Shown: positions 41,761 to 48,736 of the stretch, one piece after another
Numbering within the stretch: position 1 is the first letter of the stretch
How the letters are laid out: every line of letters begins with the position of its first letter
NCBI GenBank assembly: GCA_910584055.1
Contig: CAJTZS010000029.1
Coordinates: 1-48,736, forward strand
From: an uncultured Muribaculaceae bacterium
GTDB lineage: Bacteria > Bacteroidota > Bacteroidia > Bacteroidales > Muribaculaceae
Direction of reading: 5' to 3'
DNA length: 48,736 nt
Notes under the pieces: model-generated
Seen by the model: only the letters and a program-made list of their open reading frames with translations
Told to the model about the DNA's origin: nothing
The model's database searches: none
Program-made: the position numbers and the translations under genes

Positions 41761-41832
41761 AATAATGAATAAATATGTCTAAAAATATTTATATCGTGCT
41801 TATAAATATTATTTAAATATTGAACTAATTTC

Positions 41833-42720
41833 TTATTTCCTTATTGCCGTCACCTTATAACCGGCTCTGCGAAGACCTTCTACAACTCCGTTTTCTCCGG
41901 GAAGATGAAGGGCACCTACGGCAACAAATGTAGGAGCCTCCTGCATTAAGGCAGGCAGTTTGCCAATCCAGTCGGCATTTCTCTTGTTGATCAGAATATC
42001 CATGAATGCTGCAGAATCTTCATTCTCGCTTTTTGCAAACTCGAATAGGGTGTCTATATCCTGAGCGAGATATGCCTCATTCAATTTTTTAGACTTCTCT
42101 ATACCCTCCTCCGGTTTGTCAAGAATCTCCACCAAAGCTTCCGCCTGCTTTGAAATCGGATCCGTTCCATAAAGCACCCCTGCCTGAAACTCCGGAGTTT
42201 CAAGACCTTTTACCTTCTTACCAGCTGCTTTCCCTTGAAGTTGGAAATATGTGTCGAGTTGTTCCTGTGGATTGAAACCAGGAAGCATCTTTTTAACCAT
42301 TTCAACTGAAACCATGGAGGTAACCACCATAGGTTTCATCATATCAAGCATTGTCAACTCCATCCCGGGCATAGGTGCCCATTTCTTGAATTCTTCATTT
42401 ATGCGTTTAAAGTCATCAGGAGAAATAACCTTGGAAAGTGTACTGTCGGAAGGTGCGAGCATATAAGGTTGCATCTTCATCGCAAGCTCCATCTGGTCGA
42501 GTGTCATATCTATCTCCCCTACGACCTGCTCCGCCGCATTATATGCATCACGGCAACCGGGCACAGAATCAATCATCGACAACGGTGCCAAATGATGAGT
42601 TCCGAATATATACGACGGCGTTTTAAGTCCGTTACCCTCAACTTTGTAAAAAATCTGACAGAACGCCGGCACACAGCCAAGCAACATCAAAGAAACCAGT
42701 GTTGTAATTTTCTTTATCAT
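41833..42720 (-). CDS. Exported TraB/GumN-family protein
   Basis: This 295-residue protein has a signal peptide (about 1-21) and the two TraB/GumN marks: an N-terminal FGTHHLAPLS motif and a C-terminal AVGALHLPGENGVVEGLRRA block. The fold is related to erythromycin-esterase/Tiki-type metalloproteases, with the GxxH motif as probable metal ligand. The substrate is unknown; it is probably periplasmic. It is divergent from the HU gene. Confidence 0.85.
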   Translation of the reverse strand: MIKKITTLVSLMLLGCVPAFCQIFYKVEGNGLKTPSYIFGTHHLAPLSMIDSVPGCRDAYNAAEQVVGEIDMTLDQMELAMKMQPYMLAPSDSTLSKVISPDDFKRINEEFKKWAPMPGMELTMLDMMKPMVVTSMVSVEMVKKMLPGFNPQEQLDTYFQLQGKAAGKKVKGLETPEFQAGVLYGTDPISKQAEALVEILDKPEEGIEKSKKLNEAYLAQDIDTLFEFAKSENEDSAAFMDILINKRNADWIGKLPALMQEAPTFVAVGALHLPGENGVVEGLRRAGYKVTAIRK

Positions 42721-42795
42721 AAAATAGTTATTAGTGTTGTTTCTTTATTAGACGTTACAAATCGGAATAAATTTCATCAAACCCGTTTTTTTTGC

Positions 42796-42803
42796 TAATT
42801 TTG
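42796..42803 (+). promoter_or_regulatory. -7 box of the tandem HU genes
   Basis: TAATTTTG ends 6 bases before the first ATG (42810) and 18 before the second (42822). This favours the second start, unless the message is leaderless. Confidence 0.55.
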
Positions 42804-42821
42804 TAGGAAATGAGACCAAGA

Positions 42822-43094
42822 ATGGATAATAAAACGTTAATAGACATCATAGCCGGAAAAATCGGCAAAAGCAAGGAAGAAATAGCAGAAATGACAGATG
42901 CTCTCGGCATTGTCATTGCCGACACCATAAAGGATGGCGACACGGTAGCGATACCTTCTGTCGGCACGTTTGAACCTAAACTGCGTGCAGAAAGAATTGC
43001 AGTCCATCCTTCATCGGGCAAAAGGCTGCTCGTACCCCCAAAGTTGTCAATTTACTTCAAACCCTCAACACTTCTCAAACAAAAGATCCGCTGA
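42822..43094 (+). CDS. HU/IHF-family DNA-binding protein
   Basis: The 90-residue protein (from the ATG at 42822) has the HU fold: two N-terminal helices (MDNKTLIDIIAGKIGKSKEE onward), the strand GDTVAIPSVGTFEPKLRAER, a DNA-binding arm with HPSSGKRLLVPP, and a closing strand LSIYFKPSTLLKQKI. HU bends and compacts DNA. An in-frame ATG at 42810 would add four residues but sits at the predicted transcription start. Its stop overlaps the next start by one base (TGATG), so the two are translationally coupled and may form heterodimers. Confidence 0.85.
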   Translation: MDNKTLIDIIAGKIGKSKEEIAEMTDALGIVIADTIKDGDTVAIPSVGTFEPKLRAERIAVHPSSGKRLLVPPKLSIYFKPSTLLKQKIR

Positions 43095-44227
43095 TGAACG
43101 AAAAAATTACACTCCCGTCACTTGTTGCCCTACTCTCAACAAAGACAGGTAAAACAAAGAAACAATGCGAAGACTTCCTTAGGGAATTCTTCAATACTCT
43201 GGTGGATACCCTCGCCGAAGGGGAGAATGTTAGAGTGAAAGGATTAGGCACTTTCAAGGTGATTCCGGTGGAGCCACGCAAAAGTGTCAATGTCAATACC
43301 GGAGAACAGATGGAGATACCGGGACACAACAAGATTGTATTTGTGCCGGCCAAGGAGCTCGCGGAAGAAGTCAACACTCCCTTCGCGATGTTTGAATCCG
43401 TTGAACTTCCTGACAATGTTTCCGAGATAGAAGAAGGGAAAGATTTGTCTTTACCGCCGTCCCCCCCCGAGGAAACCGAATACGATACGGTTAACAAAGC
43501 AACGGAGCCTGATGAAATTGAAGATGAAAACAAATCTTATATACAAGAGAATATTTATAATGTAACCGAGGAAATAGAAGAGATAGGAGAGAAAAAAGAG
43601 GAAGAAGAAAAAAAAGAAGAGGAGGAAAAGCTGGAAGAACCTACAGAAAAAGAGGTGACGGAAGAATGGAGAGCGGAAGAGAGTGAAGAGATCGATCAAT
43701 TGGTGGAAGAGGTTGAAAAAGTTGAAGAAACCCGCAAAAGCTATAGGTTTATCCTTGGTTTCGCCTGTGGTGTTGCATGCTCGGCACTGATATGTCTCGG
43801 CGCATATCTCTTCTTCTTTGATAAATGGTCAGGTATTTTCACTTCTAAAACGGCTTCCGAGAAAACAGAACCAATAGAGACTGTCAAAGAAAAACCGATC
43901 GATGCAACAGCTATTGCAGAAAGCGATTCCATAGCCAAAGATTTAGAAAATATCGCTCCAACCCAACCGTCTGATAAAAAAGTTTACGATACAATTTCCA
44001 AAACCCGCTATCTGACAACGATGGCCAAAGACCACTACGGCAACTATAACCTATGGCCATACATATATGAAGAAAACAAGGCGATACTCGGTCACCCCGA
44101 CCGCATCCGCCCCGGCACAAAGGTTGTAATACCCTCACTTTCAAAGTATGGCATTGACCCCAAGAATCCCGAAGATATCCGCCGGGCCAAAAACAAGGGC
44201 GTCGAAATTTACTCCCGCTACCAATAA
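43094..44227 (+). CDS. Membrane-anchored HU-domain protein with LysM-like end
   Basis: This 377-residue protein has four parts. Residues 1-92 are an HU/IHF domain (VRVKGLGTFKVIPVEPRKSV and NTGEQMEIPGHNKIVFVPAK). Residues about 100-213 are very acidic, with long Glu/Lys runs. One membrane helix lies at about 219-242. A C-terminal part (about 300-355: YLTTMAKDHYGNYNLWPYIY, then GTKVVIP) resembles LysM or LysM-like domains. With the N-terminus in the cytoplasm, the HU domain would touch DNA and the end would sit in the periplasm near peptidoglycan. A DNA-to-envelope link is inferred, not shown. It is coupled to the HU gene upstream. Confidence 0.83.
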   Translation: MNEKITLPSLVALLSTKTGKTKKQCEDFLREFFNTLVDTLAEGENVRVKGLGTFKVIPVEPRKSVNVNTGEQMEIPGHNKIVFVPAKELAEEVNTPFAMFESVELPDNVSEIEEGKDLSLPPSPPEETEYDTVNKATEPDEIEDENKSYIQENIYNVTEEIEEIGEKKEEEEKKEEEEKLEEPTEKEVTEEWRAEESEEIDQLVEEVEKVEETRKSYRFILGFACGVACSALICLGAYLFFFDKWSGIFTSKTASEKTEPIETVKEKPIDATAIAESDSIAKDLENIAPTQPSDKKVYDTISKTRYLTTMAKDHYGNYNLWPYIYEENKAILGHPDRIRPGTKVVIPSLSKYGIDPKNPEDIRRAKNKGVEIYSRYQ

Positions 44228-44311
44228 ATAGTGTTAAATGTGCAATGTTAAATGTTGAATTTATGTAGCGAACATTCATTAAACATTAAACATTGCACAT
44301 TAAACATTAAA
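44228..44311. repeat. Inverted ATTAAAC/GTTAAAT repeats
   Basis: GTTAAAT units with TGTGCAATG (44231-44260) are inverted relative to ATTAAAC units with CATTGCACA (44278-44310), so the stretch can fold on itself. The ATTAAACATTAAACATT units also occur at 31993-32029. Confidence 0.6.
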
Positions 44312-44346
44312 TAAAATCCACAGACCAAATGGCCTGTGGATTTTAT
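44312..44346. terminator. Bidirectional terminator between the HU-LysM gene and rpsP
   Basis: AAAATCCACAG (44313-44323) pairs with CTGTGGATTTT (44334-44344). A-runs and T-runs on both sides make it usable by both convergent genes. Confidence 0.85.
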
Positions 44347-44368
44347 TTGTTGAGATGATGCAAGGAGA

Positions 44369-44908
44369 TTACTCGGCTGCCTCTGCGGGAGCTTCTGCAG
44401 TTTCTGCCTCAAGAGCCTCCTTAGCTGCTGCCTCTTCGGCTGCGAGCTTTTCAGCTTTCTTCTTGGCCACTGCCTCACCTTTGAGACGGTTTTTCTCAAC
44501 CTCTGCCTCGAATTTAGCCTTAGCCTCTTCAGCGGCTTTTGCTGCATTCTTTGCCTTAGCTGCATCCTCTACTTTTGTACGCTCAGCTTTCCAGGCATCG
44601 AAACGACGCTGTGCCTCCTCTTCTGTGAAAGCGCCTTTCTTAACGCCGCCACGGAGATGCTTCATCAGCATTACTCCCTCTTTGGAGAGGATCGAACGAA
44701 CTGTGTCGGTGGGCTGTGCACCTACCTCTACCCAATACAAAGCACGGTCGAAGTCTAAACTTATTGTAGCAGGATTAGTGTTCGGATTATAAGAACCTAT
44801 CCTCTCAATAAATCTACCATCTCGTGGTGCCCTGCTATCGGCTACTACAATTGGATAAAAAGCGTAACCTTTGCGGCCATGACGCTGTAATCTGATTTTT
44901 GTTGCCAT
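44369..44908 (-). CDS. rpsP: 30S ribosomal protein S16 with long charged tail
   Basis: The first 85 or so residues of this 179-residue protein are S16: MATKIRLQRHGRKGYAFYPI, RDGRFIERIGSYNPNTNP, and LYWVEVGAQPTDTVRSILSK. About 95 residues rich in Ala, Glu and Lys follow, probably a long helix or coiled coil. S16 alone is usually 80-90 residues; extended forms are, to my knowledge, common in Bacteroidetes. It helps 30S assembly. Its promoter is a consensus pair and is divergent from prfA. Confidence 0.93.
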   Translation of the reverse strand: MATKIRLQRHGRKGYAFYPIVVADSRAPRDGRFIERIGSYNPNTNPATISLDFDRALYWVEVGAQPTDTVRSILSKEGVMLMKHLRGGVKKGAFTEEEAQRRFDAWKAERTKVEDAAKAKNAAKAAEEAKAKFEAEVEKNRLKGEAVAKKKAEKLAAEEAAAKEALEAETAEAPAEAAE

Positions 44909-44972
44909 AAACTTGCCGGTTTATTGATTGGTTAATTAATGATTTTTTGGAACGATTTCTCATTTCCGGCTG

Positions 44973-45003
44973 CAAAGTTAATTCTATTTGCACAATCCAC
45001 AAA
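44973..45003 (-). promoter_or_regulatory. Promoter of rpsP
   Basis: On the minus strand TTTG (45000-45003), 19 bases, then TAACTTTG (44973-44980), a full consensus match. Confidence 0.75.
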
Positions 45004-45023
45004 GTTTTTTCCATTTTATTTTG

Positions 45024-45031
45024 TAATTTTG
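45024..45031 (+). promoter_or_regulatory. -7 box of prfA
   Basis: TAATTTTG, 24 bases before the ATG at 45056. The -33 element is weak. It lies 20 bases from the -33 box of the divergent rpsP promoter. Confidence 0.6.
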
Positions 45032-45055
45032 TATTCTGAAAACGGATATTCCACT

Positions 45056-46165
45056 ATGGCAGAAATTAAACTCCTCGACCGCCTTGACGGTCTCGACGCG
45101 CGATTTGAAGAGGTTTCCACCCTCATAACCGATCCGGCTGTTATTGCAGACCAGAAAAGATATGTGCGTCTATCAAAAGAATACCACGACCTTGAGGTGA
45201 TTATCAAGGCAAAAAACGAATACAAATCAAAACTTGATGCAATCGCGGAATCCAAAGAGATTCTTGCGGAGGAAGATGATGAGGAAATGAAGGCTCTTGC
45301 AAAGGAGGAACTCGACAACGCCTCCGCCGCCATACCTGCATTGGAGGAAAGAATCAAGCTTCTCCTTATCCCGGCAGATCCCGATGACGCTAAAAATGCC
45401 GTGGTCGAAATCCGAGGAGGCACAGGTGGCGACGAAGCCGCCCTTTTTGCAGGAGATCTCTTCCGCATGTATCAGAAATATGCGGAAACAAAAGGGTGGC
45501 AACTCACCGTCTCATCCGTCTCCGAGGGAGCGTCAGGTGGCTATAAGGAAATTGTTTTCAACCTTACGGGCACCGATGTTTACGGCACAATGAAATATGA
45601 AAGCGGAGTGCACCGCGTCCAACGCGTTCCGGCCACAGAAACCCAAGGCAGAGTTCACACCTCAGCCGCGACGGTGGCTGTCCTTCCGGAAGCCCAAGAG
45701 TTTGACGTGGAGATTCACGAAGGGGAAATCAAATGGGACACTTTCCGTTCAGGAGGGGCGGGAGGACAAAACGTGAATAAGGTTGAATCCGGCGTGCGAC
45801 TGCGTTACAATTGGAAAAATCCAAACACGGGCGTGGTGGAGGAAATACTGATTGAATGCACTGAGACCCGCGACCAACCAAAGAATAAAGAGCGGGCGTT
45901 ATCGCGTCTACGCACCTTCATTTACGACAAGGAGCATCAGAAATATCTTGACGATATCGCTTCGCGACGTAAGACGATGGTGAGCACCGGCGACAGGTCG
46001 GCAAAAATCCGCACCTACAATTATCCGCAAGGACGCATAACCGACCACCGCATCAATTACACCATTTACAATCTCGGGGCATTCATGGACGGCGATATCC
46101 AAGGATGCATCGATTCCCTTATTGTAGCTGAAAACGCAGAGAAACTGAAAGATGCCGAACTCTAA
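45056..46165 (+). CDS. prfA: Peptide chain release factor 1
   Basis: The 369-residue protein (ATG at 45056) has the class I release-factor layout. The codon-recognition motif is PAT at 192-194 (VPATETQGRVHT), the RF1 form for UAA/UAG, not the SPF of RF2. The catalytic GGQ is at 236-238 (GGAGGQNVNK). An upstream in-frame extension of 39 codons has no homology to the family and overlaps the promoter, so it is not used. The factor ends translation by hydrolysing peptidyl-tRNA on the ribosome. Confidence 0.95.
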   Translation: MAEIKLLDRLDGLDARFEEVSTLITDPAVIADQKRYVRLSKEYHDLEVIIKAKNEYKSKLDAIAESKEILAEEDDEEMKALAKEELDNASAAIPALEERIKLLLIPADPDDAKNAVVEIRGGTGGDEAALFAGDLFRMYQKYAETKGWQLTVSSVSEGASGGYKEIVFNLTGTDVYGTMKYESGVHRVQRVPATETQGRVHTSAATVAVLPEAQEFDVEIHEGEIKWDTFRSGGAGGQNVNKVESGVRLRYNWKNPNTGVVEEILIECTETRDQPKNKERALSRLRTFIYDKEHQKYLDDIASRRKTMVSTGDRSAKIRTYNYPQGRITDHRINYTIYNLGAFMDGDIQGCIDSLIVAENAEKLKDAEL

Positions 46166-46275
46166 CCGGTTTTTCGTATTAAGAAAGGGACATAAATTTT
46201 ATTAATGAGTTAATCTTTTCGTTTATCCCGGTGTTATAATGAAAAAAGATTATTAACCTCAATAGACGAAAAAAT

Positions 46276-46458
46276 ATGAAAACACTTTCCTTTATCAGCT
46301 ACATTATAGGATCCATCCTCTTGATTGTATCCTGCTTCACAACGGCAGTAGCCACAACTTGGTGGATAGGCGGCATCGCTGTCGTATTCCTTATCCTCGG
46401 TTGCGTATTTCAATTCAACAGCAGCAAGAACCGCACCTATATGCACCACCATCAATAA
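46276..46458 (+). CDS. Small two-helix membrane protein
   Basis: This 60-residue protein has two clear membrane helices (about 5-24 and 28-46) and a polar tail ending YMHHHQ. The ATG follows an A-rich leader of the kind used for initiation in this group. Its last 44 bases overlap the convergent nucleotidyltransferase gene. No family is recognised. Confidence 0.65.
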   Translation: MKTLSFISYIIGSILLIVSCFTTAVATTWWIGGIAVVFLILGCVFQFNSSKNRTYMHHHQ

Positions 46459-47188
46459 AGAGGAAAGCCTTCTCCAATGTTTCAGGTTTGCCTATATCGA
46501 TAAGATCCAAATCCGCAGAATAATGTCTGCGGATTTTTAATTTACCTATAGATGCCAGAAAAAAATCCATCACCGGAAACACATCGACACCTCTCTCTTC
46601 ACGAAACCGACACAGGGCATCCAAGCCCCCTCCTCCAACTATATATATACCGCTGAAAGCATTTTCAGAGATATCCTCAAACCCTTCACTCTCTGCCGGC
46701 CGATACTCCCCGGTTGACAGATTATGCCACCCCTTCAGGCTATCATCCCTTCCAAACAATAATCTACGGGAAGAATCCCTACCGCTCGTCAACAAAGTAA
46801 CGTCATTCCCGGACTCATTATGGATCTCCATCAATTTCCTGAGATCGCCATTACTCAGAATATCCACATTGTGCACGAGAAACGGCTCACCTCTCAGCAA
46901 ATCCGAAGCATAGGCCAATCCACCTCCTGTGTCGAGCAGCATTCCCGTTTCATCGCTTATACATATCTTGACCCCGAAATCATTTGCATGTAGAAAATCA
47001 ACTATCTGATCCGCAAAATGATGCACATTCACTACAATGTCATCGAAACCCTGCGATTTCAGTTTTAGTATAACCCTTTCCAACATAGGCTTTCCTCCAA
47101 CCGGCACAAGAGCCTTGGGATGTTCAAGAGTCCAGGGTTTAAGTCTCGTGCCGAGTCCGGCGGCCAGAATCATAGCTTTCATAATCAA
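46415..47188 (-). CDS. Sugar-1-phosphate nucleotidyltransferase (MurU-like)
   Basis: This 257-residue protein has the nucleotidyltransferase signature MILAAGLGTRLKPWTLEHPK with the catalytic Arg and Lys, then VPVGGKPMLERVI, LLDTGGGLAYA and the metal-binding HNVD. It resembles MurU, which makes UDP-MurNAc from MurNAc-1-phosphate, and the adjacent kinase fits the AmgK partner. Related mannose-1-phosphate enzymes are an alternative. The first Met or Met3 may be the start. The last 14 or so residues (ending GSCCC) run past the usual family end and overlap the small membrane-protein gene. Confidence 0.82.
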   Translation of the reverse strand: MIMKAMILAAGLGTRLKPWTLEHPKALVPVGGKPMLERVILKLKSQGFDDIVVNVHHFADQIVDFLHANDFGVKICISDETGMLLDTGGGLAYASDLLRGEPFLVHNVDILSNGDLRKLMEIHNESGNDVTLLTSGRDSSRRLLFGRDDSLKGWHNLSTGEYRPAESEGFEDISENAFSGIYIVGGGGLDALCRFREERGVDVFPVMDFFLASIGKLKIRRHYSADLDLIDIGKPETLEKAFLFIDGGAYRCGSCCC

Positions 47189-47204
47189 AATAAATTTTTA
47201 TTCT

Positions 47205-48674
47205 TTATAAGTGCGGCGACAACGTTGACTCTTTGCCTTGCTCCCTGTGTATTAGGACTATCCGGGCAGCTGGATACTTATCGGCAAGCAGACGCGCCGC
47301 ATGCTCTGCGCAATAGACCGAACGATGCTGCCCCCCGGTGCATCCGAATCCGATCTGAAGATTGGAAAATCCCCGCCGAAGGTATGTTTCTATTGACGGA
47401 GAAACAACCTCTACGGCATCGGTTACAAATTTCTGCACTTCTCCCCTCTCTTCAAGAAAATCTATGACCGGCCTGTCAGTCCCAGTTAGGGATTTATATT
47501 CGGCATACCTTCCGGGATTATGCATTCCCCTGCAATCAAACATAAATCCGCCGCCATTCCCCGTAAAATCCGCCGGATAACCTTTCTTGTATGAAAAACT
47601 GAATACTGAAACCTGCAATCCGGTTTCAGCATGTTTTGCGAACCGGCAGTCAGAGCATATGCAGTCACAAACCTTTTTCAATTCAGGATAACTGTCTATA
47701 CCCCCTCTTACCATAATAGACTTCAGATTATTCAGTGCCGACGGGATGCTTTCTATGAAATAAGCCTTTCTCTCCACAAGTCCACGCAAACCATAGGCGC
47801 CAAGAACCTGTAAGGTCCGAAACAATGCGAAAAGATTCACATATCGGCTTTCTATGTCGTAATCCCTGTCTCTTGATGTAAATCTCGAGAGCTCCTCAAA
47901 ATAATGCCCGAGCATCTCAGTCCGGAAATCATCGCTAAATTCCGCTTTCGCCTGCCATAGGAATGAAACCGCATCATATATCACCGGACCGAACCTCCCG
48001 CCCTGAAAATCTATAAAACATGGTTTTGAATCATGGACCATCACGTTTCTACTCTGAAAATCCCGATACATGAATCCCCACATTCCGGCAGGAACAGCAG
48101 TCAGGTCTTCTGCAAACTTTTCAAAATCATCCTCAAGACGGTCTTCATCAAAATCCACTCCTGACGGCCGCAGATATTCATATTTGAAATAATTCAGATC
48201 CCACATGGCCTGCCGTATATTGAATGCTCCGTATTCCGTGAAATCCATCCAATCCTCAGGATCGACAGACTGCATTCTCGCCAATTCACTCAAAGTCTCA
48301 ACCACCGTTGACTTCACTGCATAAGGATCTTTCCGCTTCCTGCTGTCGCTTATAAGATCGAAGAGAGATACAGAACCCAGATCCTGCTGAATATAATGCA
48401 TGCAATCATCTGTTACGGCGTACACCTCCGGCACGCGGATTCCCTCTTTGCCGAAAACTTCGGCAAGCCTCACAAATGCCTTGCAATCACGCAAGGAATC
48501 TCCGGCCACGCCGATACAACAGAACTCCTCTCCTTTTCCATCCTGGGTTCCACTTCCCTGCAATCTGAAATATTTCCTCCCCGATGCCGCTCCCGGAAGC
48601 CGAGACACTGAAGACGGAGGAAATCCCGCAAAATCATTATATAATTGTGAAAGTATTTCTATATCGCATTCCAT
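47205..48674 (-). CDS. AmgK-like kinase fused to RapZ C-terminal domain
   Basis: Residues 1 to about 330 of this 489-residue protein are an aminoglycoside-phosphotransferase-type kinase: GAASGRKYFRL nucleotide-binding loop, Brenner motif YRDFQSRN (catalytic Asp, with Tyr for the usual His) and the metal-binding IDFQGGRFGPVIYD. This pattern resembles AmgK, which phosphorylates MurNAc. Residues from about 358 on match the C-terminal domain of RapZ: FSFSYKKGYP, FDCRGMHNPGRY, LTGTDRPVIDFLEERGEV, and GFGCTGGQHRSVYCAE. In E. coli that domain senses glucosamine-6-phosphate. The nucleotidyltransferase begins 16 bases downstream, so the two form an operon for cell-wall sugar recycling, by inference. 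Confidence 0.85.
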   Translation of the reverse strand: MECDIEILSQLYNDFAGFPPSSVSRLPGAASGRKYFRLQGSGTQDGKGEEFCCIGVAGDSLRDCKAFVRLAEVFGKEGIRVPEVYAVTDDCMHYIQQDLGSVSLFDLISDSRKRKDPYAVKSTVVETLSELARMQSVDPEDWMDFTEYGAFNIRQAMWDLNYFKYEYLRPSGVDFDEDRLEDDFEKFAEDLTAVPAGMWGFMYRDFQSRNVMVHDSKPCFIDFQGGRFGPVIYDAVSFLWQAKAEFSDDFRTEMLGHYFEELSRFTSRDRDYDIESRYVNLFALFRTLQVLGAYGLRGLVERKAYFIESIPSALNNLKSIMVRGGIDSYPELKKVCDCICSDCRFAKHAETGLQVSVFSFSYKKGYPADFTGNGGGFMFDCRGMHNPGRYAEYKSLTGTDRPVIDFLEERGEVQKFVTDAVEVVSPSIETYLRRGFSNLQIGFGCTGGQHRSVYCAEHAARLLADKYPAARIVLIHREQGKESTLSPHL

Positions 48675-48736
48675 ATATATAAGACATTAGAAATTCTTAA
48701 GTTGTTATATTCACGCACGTACGCGCGATGAAATTT

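Noticed and set aside
44939..45055. N-terminal extension of prfA by 39 codons
   Set aside because: It is hydrophobic and Phe-rich, has no match to RF1, and overlaps the prfA -7 box.
1..48736. CRISPR array, transposase, integrase or complete prophage
   Set aside because: No regularly spaced repeats and no transposase, integrase or phage structural gene motifs were seen on either strand.

Overview
The window looks like chromosome of a gut-type member of the Bacteroidales, possibly a Muribaculaceae relative. This is inferred from gene content and signals, since no rRNA is present. Many genes are preceded by the Bacteroidetes promoter pair (TTTG near -33, about 19 bases, then TAnnTTTG near -7). 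Typical genes include a SusC-like/TonB receptor with a carboxypeptidase-regulatory domain, kdsA, a serine-type sulfatase, a T9SS-like C-terminal tail, an S16 protein with a long charged tail, and tryptophanase.

Layout. Positions 1-268 hold a dense set of inverted repeats of unknown nature, followed by a B3/B4-domain gene. From 11.5 kb down to 0.9 kb the minus strand carries a polymorphic-toxin locus. It contains a 2030-residue secreted RHS/YD-repeat protein with a papain-like C-terminal toxin, two paralogous small membrane proteins (likely immunity), an orphan RHS tip fused to a lipase-like toxin, a membrane protein (likely its immunity), a third RHS tip with no toxin, and a small exported protein with a T9SS-type tail. 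That last protein repeats the promoter and signal peptide of the big RHS gene. At 11.6-16.7 kb lie a TonB-dependent receptor, tex and an FKBP isomerase. At 16.8-20.6 kb there is a small accessory stretch: acetyltransferase, a decayed zeta-toxin gene with its small partner, a Gdx-type SMR exporter, a Nim-like flavoprotein, a DUF3800 protein, and a candidate small RNA with its own promoter and terminator.

From 20.6 kb on the content is mostly housekeeping: sbcD-sbcC (apparently driven by a duplicated copy of the gdx leader), tRNA-Glu, a 330-base inverted-repeat element, a DUF418 membrane protein, a MurB-metallohydrolase fusion, a BamE-like lipoprotein, tRNA-Met, a Crp/Fnr regulator, a nucleoside-type MFS transporter, rsmE-kdsA-TPR-sulfatase, ndk, an M23/LysM peptidase, an MscS channel, tnaA, a TraB/GumN protein, two tandem HU-family genes (the second membrane-anchored with a LysM-like end), rpsP, prfA, a small membrane protein, and a MurU-like nucleotidyltransferase next to an AmgK-like kinase fused to a RapZ C-terminal domain.

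Working together: the RHS locus reads as an interbacterial-competition locus that can swap toxin tips by recombination through its near-identical core repeats. Several genes converge on the cell wall: MurB fusion, KdsA (LPS), M23/LysM peptidase, and the kinase-RapZ plus nucleotidyltransferase pair, which fits MurNAc recycling. The HU-LysM protein may connect nucleoid and envelope. All functions are inferred from sequence motifs by eye; no database search was possible.
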